A stretch of DNA of 64,000 nt from Bacillus sp. es.036 (GTDB lineage: Bacteria; Bacillota; Bacilli; Bacillales; Guptibacillaceae), in NCBI RefSeq assembly GCF_002563635.1, contig NZ_PDIZ01000001.1, positions 3,348,001-3,412,000 on the forward strand. Reading direction: 5' to 3'. Of this stretch, positions 59,096-64,000 are shown one piece after another. The translations under genes were made by a program, and so were the position numbers. The notes beneath the pieces are model-generated. The model did no database searches. It was not told the origin of the DNA and saw nothing but the letters and a program-made list of their open reading frames with translations. The stretch's first letter is position 1. Each line of letters begins with the position of its first letter.

Positions 59096-59100
59096 CTGTT

Positions 59101-59200
59101 TTGGCCAATAAAAATGAAACTTGGCCAATATATTGTGAGTTTGGCCAATATAATCCCGCTTTGGCCAATATCCTGAGAAATTAGCCAAAAAACCGCAACC
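59101..59200. repeat. 20-bp-period array of TTGGCCAATA, five units
   Basis: TTGGCCAATA occurs at exactly 59101, 59121, 59141 and 59161, and a degenerate TTAGCCAAAA at 59181. Each 10-base core is followed by 10 different bases, so period is 20 with half the unit conserved. TTGGCCAA is a palindrome. A three-unit array of the same type is at 30831-30880 and a single minus-strand core at 5803-5814. It lies between the gerQ terminator and ywdK; no gene covers it. Downstream at 59224-59241 is a GGGGGGTGACAGGCACC motif. Confidence 0.9.
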
Positions 59201-59278
59201 ATCCGCCAACTTTCGACATATAACGGGGGGTGACAGGCACCCGCAACCCGCGAATCACGAGCAACGCACAAAACCACG

Positions 59279-59647
59279 CTACGCCTTAAACGCCGCAACC
59301 ACAACCAAAATCCACGCTGTAATAAACGCAACGCCACCAAGCGGCGTAATCGCACCAAGAATCTTAATTCCGCTCAGGCTAAGTACATACAAGCTGCCGG
59401 AAAACAGCACGATTCCAGCAAACATCAGCCAGCCCGCCCATTGCATCAATCCTGCAGATTGGAGCTTATCTGCCGCAATAGCTACTCCAACTAACCCAAG
59501 CGCGTGATACATATGATATTGGACACCTGTTTTGAACGTTTCTAGCATTTTCTCTGATAGTCGTCCTTCTAATCCATGTGCGCCAAATGCGCCAAGTCCA
59601 ACCGCAATAGCCGCATTAATCGCACCAATAATTAAAAATAGCTTCAT
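59279..59647 (-). CDS. ywdK: DUF423 family membrane protein (YwdK)
   Basis: Small integral membrane protein of 122 residues with four hydrophobic segments. The start MKLFLIIGAINAAIAVGLGAFGAHGLEG and YHMYHALGLVGVA are diagnostic of DUF423/YwdK (TMEM256-like). Function unknown. The ATG at 59647 follows AAGGAGCGG. It is adjacent to gerQ as in B. subtilis and downstream of the EcsB-like gene on the same strand. Confidence 0.9.
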   Translation of the reverse strand: MKLFLIIGAINAAIAVGLGAFGAHGLEGRLSEKMLETFKTGVQYHMYHALGLVGVAIAADKLQSAGLMQWAGWLMFAGIVLFSGSLYVLSLSGIKILGAITPLGGVAFITAWILVVVAAFKA

Positions 59648-59729
59648 CTCATTATCCGCTCCTTCGTCCGAATCTTCTCTCCCATCATAGCGGAAAGCGC
59701 TTGAATGAAGCAACGAATTCTGAAATTGT

Positions 59730-60986
59730 TCATATACCTTTCGAATCTTGCCACTTACCTGTTTGCATACTTCGGTGCACAATTTGCACACTCTCTTTAA
59801 AAACAAACCAACCGCCTAGCGGAAATAGGATTAGCCCCATCCATCCAGGAAACGAAAAACCTGTTACCAAACAAAGCAAGAGAAAACCTGGCATTGAAAT
59901 GAGCTTGTAAGCTTGTTTCCCGGCTTCCTCACGTAGCGACGTCTCCCACTGAAATAACTGACTATAGCTACCTTCTGAGAACTCACGCCAGTCCGCACTC
60001 GATAGACCGATCAGCGCATATAAAGCAAAAAGGAGCACCACTACTTTCACAACAAGCGGCAACAGAATGATCGCTGCCGTTCCCCATCCAACCACTTGGA
60101 AATAAAATTGCATTTTCCCAACCGATCGAAGCAACCATTTCGTGTATAGATCAACCATCCTTGCCTCAGGAGAATGTTTTTTTCGTATTCTTCTTGATCC
60201 TCGAAAAAGAAAAGGCTGTTTTCGAACAATCAGAGTCGCCGGTGCTACCCCAACACGTCCCATCAAAAATTTCGTTACACTTTGCTTATGCCCCCGCTCG
60301 ATAACGGCATCGTGAAAAAAAGTTCCTCTTATTTTCACACGTGCACGCAGCTGAAAAAACAATAGAAGAAGTAAACTCCCGCTCCCGGCAACAATTGCCC
60401 ATTCGTACCGCCAACCAACTTGGCTTGCGATAAGCAACATCGTAATTGAAAGCAGGTTCACAAATCCAACCGGGATCCACTTCACCCAAATAGAAGGCAC
60501 GAACAGATCAATAAAATACCGACACGTTTTCGCATTCCAACTTATTAAAAGTAGAAATAGCCCTGTAACAGCCACTCGCTCTATACTCCAGCCCCATCCT
60601 GTTATGAGTAACGGCAGAGCAACACCAATTCCAAGAGACGATACGAGCATTCCTTTCAAAAGCGAATGCCCCATCCCCCACTTCTTCAGTCCTTTACTAA
60701 GGACTGCGTTTTGCAACAAATACACCTGATCCGCTTCTTCTGTATAAATCCGTAATGACCAGGTCGTTGCGATTAAAAACAGTGGAAAGACAGCCGCTTG
60801 CTCAGGAATTACTGCGAGCCAGTCTGGTGCCACCAGCCACCAGGAGCGGTAATAAGCAACACCGATCACGAGCGCTGGAATCAGAATATAGAGCCAAACC
60901 GTCCAATCAAGCGCAGCCTTTAGATCACGAATTTTATAACGACGATCGTCACTTACTCGCTGTCGTAAAAGTTGAAAGGATGTCAT
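59730..60986 (-). CDS. ABC transporter membrane subunit, EcsB-like
   Basis: 418-residue polytopic membrane protein with about eight hydrophobic segments and an N-terminal LLRQRVSDDRRYKIRDLKAAL cytoplasmic stretch as in the EcsB family. In B. subtilis EcsAB affects intramembrane proteolysis by RasP, secretion and competence; the exported substrate is unknown. It overlaps the ATPase gene by 4 bases (ATGA) and so forms one transporter with it. In B. subtilis ecsAB lies elsewhere, so this may be the moved ecs locus or a paralogue. Confidence 0.75.
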   Translation of the reverse strand: MTSFQLLRQRVSDDRRYKIRDLKAALDWTVWLYILIPALVIGVAYYRSWWLVAPDWLAVIPEQAAVFPLFLIATTWSLRIYTEEADQVYLLQNAVLSKGLKKWGMGHSLLKGMLVSSLGIGVALPLLITGWGWSIERVAVTGLFLLLISWNAKTCRYFIDLFVPSIWVKWIPVGFVNLLSITMLLIASQVGWRYEWAIVAGSGSLLLLLFFQLRARVKIRGTFFHDAVIERGHKQSVTKFLMGRVGVAPATLIVRKQPFLFRGSRRIRKKHSPEARMVDLYTKWLLRSVGKMQFYFQVVGWGTAAIILLPLVVKVVVLLFALYALIGLSSADWREFSEGSYSQLFQWETSLREEAGKQAYKLISMPGFLLLCLVTGFSFPGWMGLILFPLGGWFVFKESVQIVHRSMQTGKWQDSKGI

Positions 60987-61687
60987 ATTCGTTGCTCCAT
61001 TAACGTATCAACACAATCAAGAAGCGAACTGTCGATCTCTAAGCCAGATTGCTCACGCATTACCTGAAGCGACCCTTTTGCAAGAAGCGTTCCGTTCGAC
61101 AGTAAAACAAAGCGATCACATACCCGCTCCGCCGTATCTAACACATGCGTACACATTAAGATTGCCGCACCTCGCGCTCTTTCTTTTTCAATCAGCTTTA
61201 AAAAATCCTTAGTCGCGCGCGGATCAAGCCCTAGAAACGGTTCATCAATAATATAGACGTCAGGTTGCAGCATAAAAGCGGTAATCAGCATCACCTTTTG
61301 TCTCATTCCTTTTGAAAAGCTTGATGGAAGATGATGCATCACGTTCTCAAGCTGAAAATAACGGATCAAGTCCTTGGCACGCTCCTGCCAATCCTCATCA
61401 GCTAGCGACGTAGCCGCTGCCGCAAGCTCTAAATGCTCCCAAAACGTTAAGCTATCATAGAAAACGGGCTGCTCTGGCACGTAAGCATAGCGCGTCCCAT
61501 TTTCAAACGTAACGCTTCCTTTCCACTCTTTTAACAGCCCTAGAATCGTCTTAATCGTTGTACTTTTCCCCGCTCCGTTTGACCCTAATAACCCGAGCAG
61601 CTCACCACTCTTTACTTCGAATGCAATCTCTCGTATTTTACTCTCTCTTTTTTCGTAACCTGCTTCCTCAATCGCAACCTTCAACAT
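60983..61687 (-). CDS. ABC transporter ATPase, EcsA-like
   Basis: 234-residue nucleotide-binding subunit. Walker A GSNGAGKSTT (about 35-44), Q-loop PEQPVFYDSLT, signature FSKGMRQKV in place of LSGGQ, Walker B VYIIDEPFLGLDP and the switch histidine in CTHVLD. The FSKGM signature and the size fit exporter ATPases of the EcsA/YhaQ type. The ATG at 61687 is 6 bases after AGAGGTG; a GTG three codons earlier is possible. First gene of the ecsAB-like pair. Confidence 0.88.
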   Translation of the reverse strand: MLKVAIEEAGYEKRESKIREIAFEVKSGELLGLLGSNGAGKSTTIKTILGLLKEWKGSVTFENGTRYAYVPEQPVFYDSLTFWEHLELAAAATSLADEDWQERAKDLIRYFQLENVMHHLPSSFSKGMRQKVMLITAFMLQPDVYIIDEPFLGLDPRATKDFLKLIEKERARGAAILMCTHVLDTAERVCDRFVLLSNGTLLAKGSLQVMREQSGLEIDSSLLDCVDTLMEQRI

Positions 61688-61735
61688 CACCTTCACCTCT
61701 ACCCTTTTATACGAGCTAAAATGGGTAAAAGTTTC

Positions 61736-61978
61736 CTATTTATTACCTTTTTGAGCTTCAATAAACTGTTCAAAGTTCGGCACATCCTCCACACTGTATT
61801 TTTCAACAGCTTCCATAACCTTTATCACTAATTCCTGTCGTAAATCATCCCTATTTTGAGGGGACGTTTGCCTGAGCTCTGCTTCGATTTTTTTCTCAAA
61901 CTGATTGAGGATTCCACTCAGTCCCTCTTTGTCTTCATTCTTTGCCTGCTGTAAAAGCGTATATAATCTTTTCTCCAT
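61736..61978 (-). CDS. RsoA-like sigma region 2 partner protein
   Basis: 80-residue helical protein. YTLLQQAKNEDKEGLSGILN, then the acidic DDLRQELVIKVMEAVEKY, look like the start of sigma-70 region 2 (core-binding helices) without promoter-binding regions. In B. subtilis the two-subunit sigma factor SigO-RsoA is built this way: RsoA supplies region 2 and SigO supplies region 4. Its location after sigO-like and yvrJ-like genes supports the call. The ATG at 61978 is 6 bases after AAGGG; an ATG two codons earlier overlaps the yvrJ stop. Confidence 0.72.
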   Translation of the reverse strand: MEKRLYTLLQQAKNEDKEGLSGILNQFEKKIEAELRQTSPQNRDDLRQELVIKVMEAVEKYSVEDVPNFEQFIEAQKGNK

Positions 61979-61980
61979 AG

Positions 61981-62127
61981 TCATCCCTTCTTGTTTGTTT
62001 CCTTATCCTCCACTGCATTCGTGAGATCATCAATTTTCTTTTCAAGTCGAACGAGCAAATAAAGAGAGACGACAATCGGAAATCCTAAATCACCGATAAT
62101 CGCGTTAATCACTGTTGTGATGCTCAT
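61981..62127 (-). CDS. YvrJ family small membrane protein
   Basis: 48 residues, starting MSITTVINAIIGDLGFPIVV then SLYLLVRLEKKID: one membrane helix and a charged C-terminal tail. IGDLGFPIVVSLYLLVRLE is the YvrJ family pattern. In B. subtilis yvrJ belongs to the sigO-rsoA region; its function is unknown. It overlaps the sigO-like stop (ATGA), and its own stop overlaps the next gene's possible first ATG, so all three are translationally coupled. Confidence 0.8.
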   Translation of the reverse strand: MSITTVINAIIGDLGFPIVVSLYLLVRLEKKIDDLTNAVEDKETNKKG

Positions 62128-62681
62128 GAACTCCCCTCCTTTCCTGCAGCCTTTAACTTCTCAAGGGCTCGTTTACGCCTTCTGCTCACGGCTTGCTGTG
62201 AAATACCAGCCGTTCTAGCAATCTCCGTATCAGATAGCTCGAAGCGATAAAAAAGGTCTAGAACCTCTTTCTGCTTTGAAGTTAACCTGCTAAAAGCAAG
62301 ATAAAGGGATTTCTGCTGTATACTCTCTTCAAACGCTCGTTCTCCATCACTTGTCGAGCTTTCAATTAAATCAATCCAGGCAGCATCTGAGGCTCCTACA
62401 GGCTGATCAAGTGTGAGAGGAAAACGAAGATGCCCAAGTCTACGCTTTCGATCAAAGTTAATGGCCGTGTAACGAATGAGCTTCGTCACATAAGCGATAA
62501 ATCGGATTTCAGTGTAATACTTATGAAAAAGAGAATTGAGCCTGTTTAACGCTTCACGATCCTGCGATTCATAAGCCTCCATAAAACTTGTCCAATGCGC
62601 TTCTTCTTGAATAAACGACTGAAACAAGAGATTTCCCTTTAACTCCTCCATCACTTTATCTAAACGCCATTCATTCTTCAT
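62124..62681 (-). CDS. RNA polymerase sigma factor, SigO (YvrI)-like
   Basis: 185 residues. SLFHKYYTEIRFIAYVTKLIRYTAINFDRKRR (about 48-80, given here only as a landmark) followed by RFPLTLDQPV parallels B. subtilis SigO. The C-terminal region 4 helix-turn-helix is clear: LTSKQKEVLDLFYRFELSDT then IARTAGISQQAVSRRRKRAL. A normal region 2 for core binding is incomplete, fitting a partner (RsoA-like) encoded two genes on. In B. subtilis this pair turns on oxalate decarboxylase. Its targets here are unknown. The ATG at 62681 is 8 bases after AAAGGAG. Confidence 0.8.
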   Translation of the reverse strand: MKNEWRLDKVMEELKGNLLFQSFIQEEAHWTSFMEAYESQDREALNRLNSLFHKYYTEIRFIAYVTKLIRYTAINFDRKRRLGHLRFPLTLDQPVGASDAAWIDLIESSTSDGERAFEESIQQKSLYLAFSRLTSKQKEVLDLFYRFELSDTEIARTAGISQQAVSRRRKRALEKLKAAGKEGSS

Positions 62682-62774
62682 CCTCACCTCTCCTTTCTCT
62701 GTCTGTAGGAATGAAAGTATGCTGAAAGATAAAAATCACAACCATTATTTCGAACGTATGTTCTTATTTTAATT

Positions 62775-62806
62775 ATAGAAAAAACTCATGCAAATAACCA
62801 TGAGTC
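62775..62806 (-). terminator. Terminator of the sigD-swrB-yaaR operon
   Basis: ACTCATG / CATGAGT stem (62784-62790 with 62799-62805) followed on the minus strand by TTTTTTC. Confidence 0.72.
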
Positions 62807-62837
62807 AATACTGCCTATTTAACATAGGTCGATCGAA

Positions 62838-63275
62838 CTAGAGAGAAAGATCAACAAGCAGGCCTTTTATTTCACCAACTAGCGATAATAAGGACATCCC
62901 ATTCCTCTCTTTGTCTCGCATCTCTTCCTGAATTTCAATGAGCTTGTTCTCTACCGTTTCCACAAGCTTATACGTACGACTTCTTCCATAGTGATCCATG
63001 CTCTTTTTCTCGGAAAGCGTAAGGCCCTGGCTAACCGCTTCTTCAAGAAACTGTTTTACCATCCTCTTGTAGGCAGATAAGTTCTGAAACGTTCGTTCCT
63101 TTCCAAGTAGCTCACCCTGACGGTCAATTTGTTGCAGAAGACGCTGAAGTTCAGCCCCTTTCAGCTCTTTAGACGCCTCCTGAATCACAGACTGAAACGC
63201 AACCTGCTTGTTTCCTTTTGGCAAATCTAGCTTTAAAGGATCAACTGATGGTTTACCATGCTGCTGAATTTTCAT
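62838..63275 (-). CDS. YaaR family protein (DUF327)
   Basis: 145-residue soluble helical protein. RLLQQIDRQGELLGKERTFQNLSAYKRMVKQFLEE (about 44-78, landmark only) and the later DHYGRSRTYKLVE are the DUF327/YaaR pattern. Function not established. In B. subtilis yaaR lies near tmk and holB; here it is the last gene after sigD and swrB, overlapping swrB by 4 bases (ATGA), which hints at a motility-linked role for this copy. Confidence 0.85.
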   Translation of the reverse strand: MKIQQHGKPSVDPLKLDLPKGNKQVAFQSVIQEASKELKGAELQRLLQQIDRQGELLGKERTFQNLSAYKRMVKQFLEEAVSQGLTLSEKKSMDHYGRSRTYKLVETVENKLIEIQEEMRDKERNGMSLLSLVGEIKGLLVDLSL

Positions 63276-63700
63276 CGCTGTTCAGACCTTCCATGTAAAT
63301 TGACGATCAGCTCTACTTCTCCGATCCCGCAGTTTAATATCCGCGCAATGTCCGCTACCGAAAAGCCCTGCTGGTGAAGCTGAACGGCTTTTTGGTTTCG
63401 TTCATTATGAGCGGAAGGATGCTGAACAATAACCGGTTTCGTTGCCTCCTCGACTTGAGGAGCACGAGCCTGCTCTAAAACGCGAAGGCGCGTATCCAGC
63501 TGGTTTTCGCGTTTATCGACGTAGGATTTCACTTCGTTTAAGAGACGGTCATTCTCTTCCTCAAGCTGTTCGATATAGACTTCCATACTGGCCGCGATCT
63601 CTTCTCGTCCCGCTCCCTTCGTTTGCTTTAGAAAAAGAAGCACGATACATAGAAAGCTCACAAGATGAAGCGCAATGCTAATAAAAATGAATGGATACAT
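63272..63700 (-). CDS. swrB: SwrB-like swarming motility protein (DUF6115)
   Basis: 142 residues: N-terminal membrane helix (about 1-25), a coiled-coil region (YIEQLEEENDRLLNEVKSYV) and a C-terminal helix-turn-helix-like module KAVQLHQQGFSVADIARILN. B. subtilis SwrB, encoded directly after sigD, promotes flagellar type III export gate activation by FliP. The order and architecture fit. The ATG at 63700 is 8 bases after GGAG. It follows sigD by 14 bases. Confidence 0.82.
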   Translation of the reverse strand: MYPFIFISIALHLVSFLCIVLLFLKQTKGAGREEIAASMEVYIEQLEEENDRLLNEVKSYVDKRENQLDTRLRVLEQARAPQVEEATKPVIVQHPSAHNERNQKAVQLHQQGFSVADIARILNCGIGEVELIVNLHGRSEQR

Positions 63701-63714
63701 AAGGATCACTCCGA

Positions 63715-64000
63715 TTACATTGATTGAACATGTTCTTTGTTAGCGCGGAGGACACCCTTCATCCGAAGGAGCGCTCTCGAGTGTAGCTGGGAAATTCGAC
63801 TTGTTGATAATCCTAGAATTCTTGCAATCTCAGTAAGCGTCAATTCTTCAAAATAAACGAGCGAGACGACAAGCTTTTCCTTGTCAGGTAAGCGGTCAAT
63901 CGTTTCAGCTAATAGTTCTTTAATAAAATGATTGTGTAGATGTTTTTCTGGTAAATCGGCATGCTCGTTTTCAATCACGCTATACCGTTCGATTTTTTGC
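63715..64000 (-). CDS. sigD: RNA polymerase sigma-28 factor SigD, C-terminal part (runs off window)
   Basis: Flagellar and autolysin sigma factor. Only about the last 94 codons are inside the window; the frame is open through base 64000 (upstream codons read QKIERYS before VIENEH). Region 4 is complete: ETIDRLPDKEKLVVSLVYFE and then LTLTEIARILGLSTSRISQL, typical of the FliA/SigD group. The C-terminus ends NKEHVQSM. The che/fla operon presumably lies to the right of the window. Confidence 0.9.
   Translation of the reverse strand, partial: QKIERYSVIENEHADLPEKHLHNHFIKELLAETIDRLPDKEKLVVSLVYFEELTLTEIARILGLSTSRISQLHSRALLRMKGVLRANKEHVQSM

Noticed and set aside
59101-59200. CRISPR-like array of short repeats and spacers
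   Set aside because: Core of 10 bp and spacer of 10 bp are far too short, and no cas genes are present.

Overview
This 64-kb window is chromosomal DNA from a spore-forming, flagellated, aerobic member of the Bacillaceae outside the Bacillus subtilis group. The evidence is the sporulation set (SpoIIR, Spo0F, GerQ, a class A PBP of the PbpG type), SigD with SwrB, HemQ (coproporphyrin-dependent haem synthesis), AGGAGG-type ribosome binding sites and frequent GTG and TTG starts. Gene order largely follows the ywl-ywj-ywi-ywh-ywf-ywd block of B. subtilis. The genus cannot be fixed from the sequence alone. No rRNA, tRNA, CRISPR array, prophage or intact insertion sequence was seen.

Layout. 1-9.3 kb: upp (partial), glyA, ywlG, rpiB and ywlE on the minus strand; an inserted plus-strand hflK-hflC pair behind a textbook SigW-type promoter; then mntP, a DUF2533 gene, tsaC, a GNAT gene and spoIIR. 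9.3-16 kb: prmC-prfA, a CoA-disulfide-reductase-like flavoprotein, a small lipoprotein, tdk, rpmE and rho with a long structured leader. 16-24.5 kb: glpX, murA, tal, fba, spo0F, ywjG, pyrG and rpoE. 24.8-36.4 kb: a minus-strand acyl-CoA operon, in transcription order fadF, thiolase, 3-hydroxyacyl-CoA dehydrogenase, two acyl-CoA dehydrogenases, meaB, a TetR regulator and icmF, with FadR-like and cre sites. Together these enzymes should oxidise acyl-CoAs, pass electrons to quinone and interconvert isobutyryl-CoA and butyryl-CoA. 36.6-44 kb: a cardiolipin-synthase-like gene, uvsE, a hydrolase, a XapX protein, argS-ywiB, and speE-speB for polyamines. 44-55 kb: uppP, pbpG, a DUF2164 gene, ywhD, a purine permease, an IolW-like dehydrogenase, ywgA, ywfO and a glutamate-type symporter. 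55-62 kb: lipL, pta, hemQ, gerQ, ywdK and an EcsAB-like exporter. 62-64 kb: a split sigma factor set (SigO-, YvrJ- and RsoA-like), then yaaR, swrB and the 3' end of sigD, a junction not found at this place in B. subtilis.

The least explained features are repeats. One is an array with exact 20-bp period and a TTGGCCAATA core: five units downstream of gerQ and three inside the acyl-CoA operon. The other is a non-autonomous TIR element present twice, once with a 9-10 bp target duplication reaching into the glyA stop codon. Other points worth a second look are a charged insertion in YwlE, the SigW-like promoter of hflKC, the rho leader and a start-less coding remnant beside hemQ.
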